Positions 8,417 to 17,421 of a stretch of DNA of 38,211 nucleotides are shown here, in pieces. Every line of letters starts with the position of its first letter. Position 1 is the first letter of the stretch. A program made the position numbers and the translations under genes. The DNA comes from Budvicia aquatica DSM 5075 = ATCC 35567 (GTDB lineage Bacteria > Pseudomonadota > Gammaproteobacteria > Enterobacterales > Enterobacteriaceae), in the NCBI RefSeq assembly GCF_000427805.1, contig NZ_ATYS01000049.1, positions 1 to 38,211 on the forward strand, in the 5' to 3' direction. The notes beneath the pieces are model-generated. The model was not told where the DNA came from. It was given only the letters and a program-made list of their open reading frames with translations, and ran no database searches.

Positions 8417-9535
8417 ATGATAGAAGACAATCCTCTTCTGCCTTCCCACGGTATTAATCGCCGTGACTTTATGAAGTTGTGTACTGCACTTGCCGCGACA
8501 ATGGGTTTAAGTGCTAACGCAGCTGCAGAGATTGCAGAATCGGTTAGTAATCCACAGCGTCCGCCAGTTATCTGGATTGGCGCTCAGGAATGTACGGGAT
8601 GTACCGAATCCCTGCTACGGGCAACCCACCCGACGATTGAAAACCTCTTGCTAGATACCATTTCTCTTGAATACCACGAAGTTCTGTCTGCGGCTTTTGG
8701 CGATCAGGCTGAAGAAAACAAACACAATGCGATGGAGAAATATAAGGGCCAGTATGTTTTAGTTGTTGATGGCTCAGTTCCATTAAAAGACGACGGTATT
8801 TATTGTATCGTTGCCGGTAAACCTATTATTGAGCACATTCGTGCTGCTGCTGAAGGTGCTGCGGCGATTATTGCTATCGGTTCTTGTGCTGCTTGGGGCG
8901 GTGTCGCCGCTGCGGGCGATAACCCGACTGGTGCCGTTGGACTTCAAGAAGTTCTGCCGGGCAAAACCGTGATTAATATTCCGGGCTGTCCGCCAAACCC
9001 ACATAACTTCTTAGCCACTGTGGCTCATATAATTACCTTTGGTACTCCGCCTAAGTTAGACGCTAAAAATCGTCCGACCTTTGCCTATGGCCGCTTAATT
9101 CACGAACACTGCGAACGCCGCCCTCACTTTGATGCCGGTCGCTTTGCCAAAGAGTTTGGTGATGAAGGGCATCGTCAAGGATGGTGTTTATACCACTTAG
9201 GCTGTAAAGGTCCTGAAACTTACGGTAACTGCTCAACATTACAGTTCTGCGATGTTGGCGGCGTATGGCCTGTAGCCATCGGTCATCCGTGTTACGGCTG
9301 TAACGAAGAGGGTGTCGGTTTCCATAAGGGTATTCACCAACTGGCCAGCGTTGAAAATCCAACTCCTCGGGTTGATAAGCCGGATGTCGGTAACAAAGAG
9401 GGCGGCGTCATATCACCAACGGCTATCGGCCTGATTGGCGGTATTGTTGGTCTGGTTGCAGGCGTAAGCGTGATGACGGTTCGTGAACTTGGACGTCAGC
9501 AAAAGAAAGACGATGCTGACTCACGGGGAGAATAA
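8417..9535 (+). CDS. hybO: Hydrogenase 2 small subunit, Tat-exported
   Basis: HybO passes electrons from the NiFe site of HybC through iron-sulfur clusters to HybA. The ATG at 8417 gives exactly 372 residues, the E. coli length. An AAAGGA ribosome site lies nine bases upstream; an in-frame ATG at 8378 would add 13 residues and is less likely. The twin-arginine signal NRRDFMKLC is near residue 16. Cys59 and Cys62 (CTGCTES) begin the proximal cluster ligands, with further Cys in [30 protein letters not shown] and [12 protein letters not shown]-terminal membrane helix ([16 protein letters not shown]) anchors the export-folded protein to the periplasmic face. Confidence 0.98.
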   Translation: MIEDNPLLPSHGINRRDFMKLCTALAATMGLSANAAAEIAESVSNPQRPPVIWIGAQECTGCTESLLRATHPTIENLLLDTISLEYHEVLSAAFGDQAEENKHNAMEKYKGQYVLVVDGSVPLKDDGIYCIVAGKPIIEHIRAAAEGAAAIIAIGSCAAWGGVAAAGDNPTGAVGLQEVLPGKTVINIPGCPPNPHNFLATVAHIITFGTPPKLDAKNRPTFAYGRLIHEHCERRPHFDAGRFAKEFGDEGHRQGWCLYHLGCKGPETYGNCSTLQFCDVGGVWPVAIGHPCYGCNEEGVGFHKGIHQLASVENPTPRVDKPDVGNKEGGVISPTAIGLIGGIVGLVAGVSVMTVRELGRQQKKDDADSRGE

Positions 9536-9537
9536 CC

Positions 9538-10527
9538 GTGGATAGACGCAATTTTCTTAAATTAGCTTCGGGCGGTGCGCTGTTGGCAGGGAGTACTTCT
9601 ACCTGTCTGGCAGCCGCAGAGAATAGACCGCCAATTCCGGGCTCCTTAGGGATGCTTTATGATTCGACGCTGTGCGTGGGCTGTCAGGCCTGTGTCACTA
9701 AGTGTCAGGATATTAACCATCCGGTACGTAATCCTAAGGGACCACAAACTTGGTCAAATAACGATAAGCTGACGCCTTATACCAATAATATTATTCAGGT
9801 CTGGACCTCCGGTACCGGAGTCAATAAAGATCAGGAAAAGGATGGCTACGCTTATATCAAGAAGCAGTGTATGCACTGTGTTGACCCTAACTGTGTATCC
9901 GTTTGTCCTGTTTCGGCACTGAAAAAAGATCCTAAGACTGGGATTGTCCATTATGACGCCAGCGTTTGTACCGGCTGTCGTTACTGCATGGTGGGCTGCC
10001 CGTTCAATATTCCTAAGTATGACTATGACAACCCGTTTGGTGAATTGCATAAGTGCGAACTGTGTAATCAAAAGGGCGTTGAGCGCTTAGATAAAGGCGG
10101 CTTACCGGGCTGTGTTGAAGTTTGTCCTGCCGGCGCTGTGATTTTCGGTACTCGTGAAGAGCTGATGGACGAAGCTAAAAAACGCTTAGCGCTCAAGCCG
10201 GGCGATCAGTACAGCTTCCCGCGCCAGACTTTGCACAGCAACGATGGTTATCTGCATACGGTTCCGCATTACTATCCACATCTTTATGGTGAGAAAGAGG
10301 GGGGGGGAACTCAGGTTTTGGTATTAAGTGGGGTTCCTTACGAAAACTTTGATTTACCGAAGCTGGATGAACTCTCTACCGGTGCGCGTTCTGAAAATAT
10401 TCAGCATACCGTCTACAAGGGTATGATGCTGCCGTTGGCCGTTTTAGCGGGCTTAACCGTGTTGGTTCGGCGTAACACTAAAAACGACCATCACGATGAA
10501 GGAGACGATCATGACGACGCATCATAA
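9538..10527 (+). CDS. hybA: Hydrogenase 2 periplasmic ferredoxin-like subunit
   Basis: HybA carries electrons from HybO to the membrane protein HybB. It starts at a GTG two bases after hybO, as in E. coli (329 residues versus 328). A Tat signal (DRRNFLKLA) precedes four Cys groups typical of 4Fe-4S ferredoxins: [37 protein letters not shown] and CELC with CVEVCP. A C-terminal helix ([15 protein letters not shown]) anchors it. Codons near residue 255 contain a run of nine G (10299-10307) encoding Gly-Gly-Gly, a potential slippage site. The end overlaps hybB by 17 bases. Confidence 0.97.
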   Translation: MDRRNFLKLASGGALLAGSTSTCLAAAENRPPIPGSLGMLYDSTLCVGCQACVTKCQDINHPVRNPKGPQTWSNNDKLTPYTNNIIQVWTSGTGVNKDQEKDGYAYIKKQCMHCVDPNCVSVCPVSALKKDPKTGIVHYDASVCTGCRYCMVGCPFNIPKYDYDNPFGELHKCELCNQKGVERLDKGGLPGCVEVCPAGAVIFGTREELMDEAKKRLALKPGDQYSFPRQTLHSNDGYLHTVPHYYPHLYGEKEGGGTQVLVLSGVPYENFDLPKLDELSTGARSENIQHTVYKGMMLPLAVLAGLTVLVRRNTKNDHHDEGDDHDDAS

Positions 10528-11692
10528 GCCAGTGCCGCTAGGCGGAAAATTAGTCAGCTGGCCGATTGTGGTTTTTGGACCACTGATCGTGTTGTGTCTG
10601 ATTTTTATTGTTAAGCGTTTAATATTCGGACTGGGTTCAGTAACCGATTTAAACGGGGGATACCCGTGGGGTGTCTGGATCGCCTTTGACCTGTTAATTG
10701 GTACAGGTTTTGCCTGTGGCGGTTGGGCGCTGGCATGGCTGGTCTACGTGTGTAATAAAGGTGAATACCATCCGTTGGTTCGCCCTGCGCTGTTAGCCAG
10801 TCTGTTTGGTTATTCGTTAGGTGGTTTATCGATCACCATCGACGTAGGCCGTTACTGGAACCTGCCGTACTTCTACATTCCGGGGCATTTTAACGTGAAC
10901 TCGGTGCTGTTTGAAACGGCGGTCTGTATGACCATCTACATCGGCGTTATGGCTCTGGAGTTTGCTCCGGCACTGTTTGAACGCTTGGGATGGAAGGTAT
11001 CACTGAAGCGTATTAATAAAGCGATGTTCTTTATTATTGCTTTAGGGGCTTTGTTGCCAACGATGCACCAGTCATCAATGGGTTCGCTGATGATTGCTGC
11101 GGGCAATAAGGTACATCCGATCTGGCAGAGCTATGAAATGCTACCGCTATTCTCGTTGTTGACTGCCTTTATTATGGGTTTCTCTATCGTTATCTTTGAG
11201 GGATCTTTAGTGCAGGCCGGACTGAGAGGGAAGGGGCAAAATGAGAAAGATCTGTTCAGGAAATTAATGACGATACTGAGCGTTTTCTTGGCGCTGTTCC
11301 TGGTATTGCGTTTCGGCGAGTTGATTTTCAGAGGGAAAATGGGGTACGTGTTTGCCTTTGACTTCTACTCAATTCTGTTCTGGGTCGAAAGCGCACTGTT
11401 GATTTTCCCGTTAGTGGTCTTCCGTTCACGTAAATTCCGTAATGATTCACGCATGCTATTTATCGGTGCGGTCAGCATGCTGCTGGGCTGTGCGACATGG
11501 CGTATGTGTTACTCATTAGTGGCATTTAATCCGGGTGGCGGTTATCACTACTTCCCTACTTGGGAAGAACTATTAATTTCAATTGGCTTTGTGGCTATCG
11601 AGATATGTGCCTATATCTTGCTAATCCGTCTGCTGCCGATTATTCCTTCTCTAAGAAACATCAATAAGAATCAAGAGGCTAGTAAAGTATGA
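10511..11692 (+). CDS. hybB: Hydrogenase 2 integral membrane subunit
   Basis: HybB is a NrfD-family quinone-reducing membrane protein that links hydrogenase 2 to menaquinone. The 393-residue product has roughly ten hydrophobic segments and long identical stretches to the E. coli protein, for example [16 protein letters not shown] and [14 protein letters not shown]. The ATG at 10511 is chosen because AAGGAG lies six bases upstream; an in-frame ATG at 10496 lies upstream of that ribosome site. It overlaps the end of hybA and shares ATGA with hybC. Confidence 0.97.
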   Translation: MTTHHKPVPLGGKLVSWPIVVFGPLIVLCLIFIVKRLIFGLGSVTDLNGGYPWGVWIAFDLLIGTGFACGGWALAWLVYVCNKGEYHPLVRPALLASLFGYSLGGLSITIDVGRYWNLPYFYIPGHFNVNSVLFETAVCMTIYIGVMALEFAPALFERLGWKVSLKRINKAMFFIIALGALLPTMHQSSMGSLMIAAGNKVHPIWQSYEMLPLFSLLTAFIMGFSIVIFEGSLVQAGLRGKGQNEKDLFRKLMTILSVFLALFLVLRFGELIFRGKMGYVFAFDFYSILFWVESALLIFPLVVFRSRKFRNDSRMLFIGAVSMLLGCATWRMCYSLVAFNPGGGYHYFPTWEELLISIGFVAIEICAYILLIRLLPIIPSLRNINKNQEASKV

Positions 11693-13392
11693 GCCAACGT
11701 ATCACCATTGACCCGGTAACCCGCATCGAAGGTCACTTACGCATCGATTGCGAAATTGAAGACGGGAAAGTCACGAAAGCATGGGCATCCGGTACGATGT
11801 GGCGCGGAATGGAAGAGATCCTGAAAGGAAAAGATCCCCGCGATGCATGGATGATTGTGCAGCGTATTTGTGGTGTGTGTACCACAACTCACGCGATTGC
11901 GTCAGTGCGTGCAGTTGAAAGTGCATTAAAAATTGATGTACCAGTCAATGCCCAATATATCCGTAACCTGATATTAGCGGCGCATATGACTCATGACCAT
12001 ATTGTCCATTTCTATCAGCTATCTGCGCTGGACTGGGTGGATATTACTTCTGCTCTGAAGGCCGACCCGGCCAAGGCCGAAGCCATGCTGAAGGGCGTTT
12101 CTTCATGGTCAATGAACAGCGCTGAAGAGTTCACTAAAGTACAGAACAAGATCAAAGATCTGGTTGCCAGCGGTCAGTTGGGTATTTTCGCCAATGGTTA
12201 TTGGGGTCACCCGGCAATGAAACTACCGCCGGAAGTTAACCTGATTGCTGTGGCTCACTACCTGCAGGCGCTGGAATGTCAGCGCGATGCTAACCGCATC
12301 GTCGCCTTGCTGGGCGGTAAGACGCCACATATTCAAAACTTAGCCGTTGGCGGTGTTGCAAACGCCATCAACCTGGATGGGCTGGGTACGCTGAACCTTG
12401 AGCGCCTGATGTACGTCAAATCCTTTATTGACCGTTTAGGCGATTTCGTTGAACAGGTCTATAAAGTTGATACTGCCGTTATTGCCGCGTTCTATCCTGA
12501 ATGGCTGGAAATGGGTAAAGGTGCAGTAAACTACTTAAGTACGCCTGAGTTCCCGACAGACGGTAAAAACGGTAGCTTTATCATGGAAGGGGGATATATC
12601 TCCGACGGTGATTTATCAACTTATCGTCCGGTTACGTCGCATACTGATGAGTTTATTATTAAAGGCATTCAGGAAAGCGCAAAACACGCATGGTATAAAG
12701 ACGAAGAACCTCAGGCTCCGTGGGAAGGTACCACCATACCTAACTATACTGGTTGGGATGCTGATGGAAAATACTCATGGGTTAAGGCACCAACATTCTA
12801 CGGTAAAACTGTCGAAGTGGGTCCGCTGGCCAGCATGCTGTGTAAGTTAGCGGCTAACCATGAGCCAACTAAGAAGCACTTAAATGATATCGTCGGTATC
12901 TATAAAACCTTAACCGGCAATACGATTGAAGTAGAACAGCTTCACTCAACCTTAGGGCGTATTATCGGTCGTACCGTTAATGCCTGCGGTTTGAGAGAAA
13001 TCCTTAACGATCAGTATCAGGCATTGATTACCAATATTGGTAAAGGGGATCACACCACCTATGTGAAACCAAATATTCCTGAGACCGGTACCGTTAAGGG
13101 CGTTGGCTTTGCCGAGGTTTCACGCGGTATGTTATCTCACTGGATTGTGATCAAAGACGGTAAAATTGATAACTATCAGGCGGTTGTTCCTTCAACCTGG
13201 AACTCCGGTCCGCGTAACTTCAACAATGAAGTTGGCCCTTATGAGCGTTCTTTAGTCGGGACTCCGGTTGCTGATTCAGCTAAGCCACTGGAAGTTGTCC
13301 GTACCATTCACTCATTTGACCCTTGCATGGCGTGTGCAGTGCATATTGTTGATACTGATGGTAACGAAGTGACAAAGGTGAAGGTTCTCTGA
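11689..13392 (+). CDS. hybC: Hydrogenase 2 large (NiFe) subunit
   Basis: HybC holds the NiFe(CN)2CO site that oxidises H2. The 567 residues equal the E. coli length. Nickel ligands are visible as RICGVCTTTH (Cys61, Cys64) and DPCMACAVH (Cys546, Cys549). The 15-residue tail after His552 (IVDTDGNEVTKVKVL) is the peptide removed by HybD after nickel insertion. HybC has no export signal and travels with HybO through the Tat system. The start overlaps hybB by four bases (ATGA) and the end shares one base with hybD, so translation is coupled. Confidence 0.98.
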   Translation: MSQRITIDPVTRIEGHLRIDCEIEDGKVTKAWASGTMWRGMEEILKGKDPRDAWMIVQRICGVCTTTHAIASVRAVESALKIDVPVNAQYIRNLILAAHMTHDHIVHFYQLSALDWVDITSALKADPAKAEAMLKGVSSWSMNSAEEFTKVQNKIKDLVASGQLGIFANGYWGHPAMKLPPEVNLIAVAHYLQALECQRDANRIVALLGGKTPHIQNLAVGGVANAINLDGLGTLNLERLMYVKSFIDRLGDFVEQVYKVDTAVIAAFYPEWLEMGKGAVNYLSTPEFPTDGKNGSFIMEGGYISDGDLSTYRPVTSHTDEFIIKGIQESAKHAWYKDEEPQAPWEGTTIPNYTGWDADGKYSWVKAPTFYGKTVEVGPLASMLCKLAANHEPTKKHLNDIVGIYKTLTGNTIEVEQLHSTLGRIIGRTVNACGLREILNDQYQALITNIGKGDHTTYVKPNIPETGTVKGVGFAEVSRGMLSHWIVIKDGKIDNYQAVVPSTWNSGPRNFNNEVGPYERSLVGTPVADSAKPLEVVRTIHSFDPCMACAVHIVDTDGNEVTKVKVL

Positions 13393-13889
13393 TGCGGATA
13401 TTAGTATTAGGCGTAGGTAATGTTTTATTAACCGACGAGGCGATTGGCGTACGTATTGTTGAAGCACTGGAACAAAACTACGACTTACCGGACTATGTTG
13501 ACGTTCTGGACGGCGGAACCGCCGGAATGGAACTGCTGGACGATATGGCAAACCGCGATCATTTAATTATCGCCGATGCCGTTCTCTCCAAAAAGCGGAC
13601 GCCGGGAAGCATCATGGTATTGCGCGATGAAGAAGTGCCTGCGCTGTTTACTAATAAAATATCTCCACATCAGTTAGGTTTGTCTGACGTTCTGTCAGCA
13701 CTCCGTTTTACGGGGGAATTCCCCCGTAAGCTAACCCTTGTCGGTGTTATTCCTGAATCTTTAGAACCGCATATCGGTTTAACGCCAACGGTTTCTGCCG
13801 TATTGGAACCGGCTCTGGCTGAGGTTATTGCGGCTTTACGCTCGTCCGGCGTTGAAGTAGTGGCAAAAACGTCCACCGAAGGAGCCTAA
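13392..13889 (+). CDS. hybD: Hydrogenase 2 maturation endopeptidase
   Basis: HybD cleaves the C-terminal tail of HybC once nickel is in place. The 165-residue protein keeps the three metal-contacting residues known from E. coli HybD: Glu16 (LLTDEAIG), Asp62 (LIIADAV) and His93 (SPHQLGLSD). The N-terminal ILVLGVGNVLLTDE is the family signature. The start ATG overlaps the hybC stop (TGATG). Confidence 0.97.
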   Translation: MRILVLGVGNVLLTDEAIGVRIVEALEQNYDLPDYVDVLDGGTAGMELLDDMANRDHLIIADAVLSKKRTPGSIMVLRDEEVPALFTNKISPHQLGLSDVLSALRFTGEFPRKLTLVGVIPESLEPHIGLTPTVSAVLEPALAEVIAALRSSGVEVVAKTSTEGA

Positions 13890-13891
13890 AG

Positions 13892-14383
13892 ATGAGCGAT
13901 GAGATTTACGGTTACATAGACGATCCGACTGCCTTAGTGCAGTCGGCTTTTCAGACCGTTTCTGACAAGGCAATGCATAACCTCTCTTTTCTCCATGCTC
14001 AAATGCCGGTGCACGTCTCCGGCTTTAAGCTATTTGAAGGTCAGTGGTTCAGTTGTGTTGTTACTCCCTGGATGCTGAGCGCATTAATTTTGCCCGGTCC
14101 GGATCAAATTTGGCCAGTACGCACCATTAGCGATCGTGTTGGCCTTGCGTTGCCCTATGGCAATCTGACATTCACCGTGGGTGAGCTGGAAGGTATTAGC
14201 CAATATCTGACTTGTTCACTAATGTCCCCTCTGGATCATACTTTGACACCGGAACAGGGCGTACAATTAGCTGATGACTGTACGCGCATGTTGTTGTCGA
14301 TTCCCGTCAGCGACCCTGATGCACCAACGCAACTAGGACGGCGCGCACTATTGACCGGCCGTAGGAATTGCAGCAATGCATGA
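13892..14383 (+). CDS. hybE: Hydrogenase 2 assembly chaperone
   Basis: HybE binds the HybO precursor and is thought to hold back export until the large subunit is mature. The 163 residues match the family length. Recognisable segments are MPVHVSGFKLFEGQWFSCVVTPWML and GNLTFTVGELEGISQYLTCSLMSPL. A GGAG ribosome site at the end of hybD serves the ATG at 13892. It overlaps the next gene by eight bases. Confidence 0.95.
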   Translation: MSDEIYGYIDDPTALVQSAFQTVSDKAMHNLSFLHAQMPVHVSGFKLFEGQWFSCVVTPWMLSALILPGPDQIWPVRTISDRVGLALPYGNLTFTVGELEGISQYLTCSLMSPLDHTLTPEQGVQLADDCTRMLLSIPVSDPDAPTQLGRRALLTGRRNCSNA

Positions 14384-14717
14384 AGTGTCACTGTGTGAAA
14401 GTACCTTAGAAATTATTGAAAAGCAGGCGAAGCAACATGGAGTGAAGCGTGTGACAGGCGTATGGTTAGAGCTTGGCGCGCTGTCTTGTGTTGAGGAAAG
14501 TTCCCTGCACTTCTGCTTTGATATTGTTTGCCGCGGTACCATTGCTGATGGCTGCAAACTCCATATTATTCATATTCCGGCTAAAGCCTGGTGCTGGGAC
14601 TGCAGCAGTGAAGTTGAGATTTCTCAACATGAAGCTCAGTGTCCTAAGTGTCAGGGATTTAGTTTGAGAATTGACAGCGGTGATAGCCTGCAAATTAAAG
14701 AGCTGGAAGTCGAGTAG
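14376..14717 (+). CDS. hybF: Nickel-insertion protein HybF (HypA family)
   Basis: HypA/HybF proteins hand nickel to the large subunit together with HypB. The 113 residues begin MHEVSLCESTLEII, whose His2 and flanking residues form the nickel site in the family. The zinc site is CWDC ... CPKC (about residues 72-98). The sequence AWCWDCSSEVEI resembles E. coli HybF more than HypA, in keeping with its place in the hyb operon. It overlaps hybE, then a 190-base spacer follows before hypB, the only sizeable gap in the operon. Confidence 0.93.
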   Translation: MHEVSLCESTLEIIEKQAKQHGVKRVTGVWLELGALSCVEESSLHFCFDIVCRGTIADGCKLHIIHIPAKAWCWDCSSEVEISQHEAQCPKCQGFSLRIDSGDSLQIKELEVE

Positions 14718-14735
14718 CTGGCAAGTAATCCCGTG

Positions 14736-14889
14736 AGGCCAGATTTGGCCTACGGTGAAATACACCGATTCAGATATCAAATAGACGGCGGCTTATAAGC
14801 GGTAAAACCTAGATTAAAATTAATGATGTAGGAAGGCTTGCGCATCACGGCCTTGCTAATAAATAAATGATGACGTTATCGATAATGTC
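14736..14889 (+). promoter_or_regulatory. Structured spacer between hybF and hypB
   Basis: Several dyads are packed in this gap: AGGCCA-GATT-TGGCCT (14736-14751), CGGTG-AAATA-CACCG (14753-14767), the palindrome GCTTATAAGC (14791-14800), AAGGC/GCCTT (14833-14854), and GAC-g-TTATCGATAA-t-GTC (14872-14889) just upstream of the hypB ribosome site. None is followed by a T run, so they do not look like a terminator. They may stabilise or process the mRNA, act in cis on hypB translation, or hold an internal promoter, as E. coli has for hypBCDE. Confidence 0.5.
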
Positions 14890-14907
14890 CTGAAGGGAGA
14901 TAACCAT

Positions 14908-16035
14908 ATGTGTAGTACTTGCGGATGTGCTGCGGGCGAGCAGCGAATTGAAGGCGATGACCACGAACATTCTCACCATCACGGACATGAGCACCACCAC
15001 CATCACGACCACGGGCATGAACAGGGCCATCACCACGATCGTGAACATCACGACCACGGGCATAAACATGGTCATTCTCACGATCATAAGCATCATGAGC
15101 ACGGGCATAAGCACGCTCATTCACATGATAATAAACATCGCCACGGCCACCACCATCATGATGAGGCACAAGAGCCACGCACGGTGATTATTCATCATCA
15201 TTACCATCATCAGGGTGACGTTCACCACCATATTCATAACACCACCGTAGCGACAAAAATGGGTGATGTTGAAGTCGAACTCGAGCTGAAAGAGCATAAA
15301 TTTCGCCCGGCTGAGTCGGCAGTAGAAAAAGATTTAGATTATGGAAAAGGCGAAGCCGGTACTCATGCGCCGGGCATCAGCCAGCGCCGTATGCTGCAGA
15401 TTGAAATGGATGTATTAAGTAAAAATAACCATTTGGCCGAACATAATCGAGATTACTTTGCCGGCAAGCATATTCTGGCGCTGAATCTGGTATCCAGCCC
15501 GGGCTCGGGTAAAACCACGTTACTGACTGAAACCCTGATGCGCTTACGGGATCGTTTATCCTGTGCAGTGATCGAAGGGGATCAACAAACGACCAATGAC
15601 GCTGAACGTATTCGGGCTACCGGCGTTCCGGCTATTCAGGTTAATACCGGAAAAGGTTGTCACTTGGATGCTCAAATGGTTCAGGACGCGGCTTTCCGTC
15701 TTGAACTGAAAGAAAAAAGCCTGCTGTTTATTGAGAACGTGGGTAATTTAGTTTGTCCTGCCAGCTTTGATTTAGGTGAACGTGCCAAGGTTGCCGTGCT
15801 GTCAGTGACGGAAGGTGAAGATAAGCCGCTTAAGTATCCGCACATGTTTGCCGCTTCAGAGCTAATGATTCTTAACAAGATCGATTTACTGCCTTATCTG
15901 CATTTTGATGTAGAGGCTTGCATTGCCAATGCCCGCCGGATAAATCCAAATATTCATGTTATCCAGCTTTCTGCCAGTAGCGGTGAAGGCATGGATGAAT
16001 GGATTTCATGGTTGGAGACTCAGCTATGTGCTTAG
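14908..16035 (+). CDS. hypB: Hydrogenase nickel GTPase with long His-rich nickel-storage segment
   Basis: HypB is the GTPase that loads nickel into hydrogenase. At 375 residues it is about 85 longer than E. coli HypB; the excess is a histidine-rich segment (residues about 19-112) with roughly 45 His. The N-terminal metal motif MCSTCGC is present. The GTPase part has the P-loop SSPGSGKTT (196-204), [13 protein letters not shown], the metal motif [20 protein letters not shown] and NKIDLL. His-rich HypB proteins are known to store nickel in other bacteria. Residues 34-78 consist of three tandem 15-residue units. The ATG at 14908 has GGGAG eight bases upstream. It overlaps hybG by ten bases. Confidence 0.96.
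   Translation: MCSTCGCAAGEQRIEGDDHEHSHHHGHEHHHHHDHGHEQGHHHDREHHDHGHKHGHSHDHKHHEHGHKHAHSHDNKHRHGHHHHDEAQEPRTVIIHHHYHHQGDVHHHIHNTTVATKMGDVEVELELKEHKFRPAESAVEKDLDYGKGEAGTHAPGISQRRMLQIEMDVLSKNNHLAEHNRDYFAGKHILALNLVSSPGSGKTTLLTETLMRLRDRLSCAVIEGDQQTTNDAERIRATGVPAIQVNTGKGCHLDAQMVQDAAFRLELKEKSLLFIENVGNLVCPASFDLGERAKVAVLSVTEGEDKPLKYPHMFAASELMILNKIDLLPYLHFDVEACIANARRINPNIHVIQLSASSGEGMDEWISWLETQLCA
15007..15141 (+). repeat. Three tandem 45-bp repeats inside hypB
   Basis: Units at 15007-15051, 15052-15096 and 15097-15141 each encode 15 residues of the pattern [D/E]HGH-x2-x-H-x-H-D-x-x-H-x. Units 2 and 3 agree at 11 of 15 residues; unit 1 is more diverged. They show that the histidine-rich segment grew by in-frame duplication. 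Confidence 0.8.
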
Positions 16036-16322
16036 GCGTCCCAGGTAAGATTGTCGCCGTTGGTGAAGACATTCACCAAATGGCGCAGGTTGATGTTTGC
16101 GGTGTAAAACGGGAAGTGAATATCGCGTTAGTCTGTGAAGGAAAACCTGCCGATCTCATTGGTCAGTGGGTATTAGTTCACGTCGGTTTTGCGATGAGTA
16201 TTATCGACGAAGAAGAAGCTCAGGCGACGCTTGAAGCCCTGCTGGCGATGAGTGCACTGGAACACGAAGTCGGTGATTTTCTTGGTATTAATTCCGGAGC
16301 AGATGATGCGGTACGTCGATGA
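16026..16322 (+). CDS. hybG: Hydrogenase maturation chaperone HybG (HypC family)
   Basis: HypC/HybG carries the Fe(CN)2CO group with HypD and delivers it to the large subunit. The start is fixed by function: the conserved Cys must follow the initiator Met, giving [21 protein letters not shown] at 16026. That beginning is close to E. coli HybG ([21 protein letters not shown]). The protein is 98 residues, about 16 longer than E. coli HybG owing to an extended tail. It overlaps hypB by ten bases and hypD by 17. Confidence 0.93.
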   Translation: MCLGVPGKIVAVGEDIHQMAQVDVCGVKREVNIALVCEGKPADLIGQWVLVHVGFAMSIIDEEEAQATLEALLAMSALEHEVGDFLGINSGADDAVRR

Positions 16323-17421
16323 GTTTCGCGATCCGGAATTAGCTAAGGCGTTACTAAGCCACATACGTAACAAAGTTGCTGATATTTCACGGGCGAGCAA
16401 TCGCCCGTTGCAACTGATGGAAGTCTGCGGCGGTCATACTCACGCTATCTATAAATTCGGTATCGATCAGTTATTACCACCTGAAATTGAATTTGTTCAC
16501 GGCCCGGGCTGTCCGGTCTGCGTGTTGCCGATGGGGCGGATCGATGGCTGTATTGAGATTGCAGAAAAGCCGGATGTGATTTTCTGCACTTACGGTGATG
16601 CGATGCGCGTACCGGGTCGTAATGGCTCATTGTTGGACGCCAAGCGCCGGGGGGCAGACGTCCGTATTGTCTATTCTCCGCTGGATACCCTAACCTTTGC
16701 TGAGCAAAATCCGGATAAACAGGTGGTCTTCTTCGGTCTTGGATTCGAAACCACGATGCCAAGTACCGCATTGACCTTACAACAGGCCAAGCGTCGCGGG
16801 CTGACTAACTTCTCCGTTTTTTGCCAGCACATTACCATTATCCCCACCTTACGCAGCCTGTTGGAACAGCCGGACGTCAGAATCGACGGTTTTCTGGCTC
16901 CGGGTCATGTCAGCATGGTGATTGGCACTGAGCTGTACGGCTTTATTACTAATGACTTTCACAAGCCGTTGGTTGTTACCGGCTTTGAACCGCTAGACAT
17001 CTTACAGGCATTGGCAATGTTGGTTGATCAGATTCATGATGGCCGCTGTGAGGTTGAAAATCAGTACAAACGTATTGTGTCTGCTCAGGGCAACCCACTG
17101 GCGCTTAAGGCTATGGATGAAGTGTTTGAGCTGAAAGAGACCAGTGAATGGCGCGGATTAGGTGAAATTGCGGGCTCAGGCGTTCAGCTAACGGCTGAAT
17201 ACCAACAGTTTGATGCAGAGCTACGCTTTAATACTCAGGTTCATCAGGTGGCTGACGATCCTCAGGCTCGCTGTGGCGATGTGCTAACCGGCCGCTGTAA
17301 GCCCAATGATTGTCCTCTGTTCGGCAATCGCTGTACCCCTCAGAATGCCTTTGGGGCATTAATGGTGTCATCCGAAGGGGCGTGTGCGGCCTATTACCAA
17401 TATCGTAGAGGACTTGCTTGA
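16306..17421 (+). CDS. hypD: Hydrogenase maturation iron-sulfur protein
   Basis: HypD, with HypC/HybG, is the scaffold on which the Fe(CN)2CO unit of the NiFe site is built. The 371-residue protein has the conserved [23 protein letters not shown] and [11 protein letters not shown] segments. The C-terminal 4Fe-4S ligands lie in [22 protein letters not shown]. Two adjacent ATG codons (16303, 16306) are possible; GGAG lies six bases from the second. It ends in TGATG shared with hypE. Confidence 0.97.
   Translation: MRYVDEFRDPELAKALLSHIRNKVADISRASNRPLQLMEVCGGHTHAIYKFGIDQLLPPEIEFVHGPGCPVCVLPMGRIDGCIEIAEKPDVIFCTYGDAMRVPGRNGSLLDAKRRGADVRIVYSPLDTLTFAEQNPDKQVVFFGLGFETTMPSTALTLQQAKRRGLTNFSVFCQHITIIPTLRSLLEQPDVRIDGFLAPGHVSMVIGTELYGFITNDFHKPLVVTGFEPLDILQALAMLVDQIHDGRCEVENQYKRIVSAQGNPLALKAMDEVFELKETSEWRGLGEIAGSGVQLTAEYQQFDAELRFNTQVHQVADDPQARCGDVLTGRCKPNDCPLFGNRCTPQNAFGALMVSSEGACAAYYQYRRGLA

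Noticed and set aside
9063..9362. Minus-strand 99-codon frame within hybO
   Set aside because: Antisense to highly conserved hydrogenase sequence with no promoter or ribosome site seen.
15007..15141. CRISPR or intergenic satellite repeat
   Set aside because: The 45-bp units are in frame within hypB and encode a coherent histidine-rich segment.
14845..15187. Several antisense and alternate-frame reading frames over the His-rich part of hypB
   Set aside because: They are shadows of CAC/CAT repeats: low complexity, no ribosome sites, and fully inside hypB.
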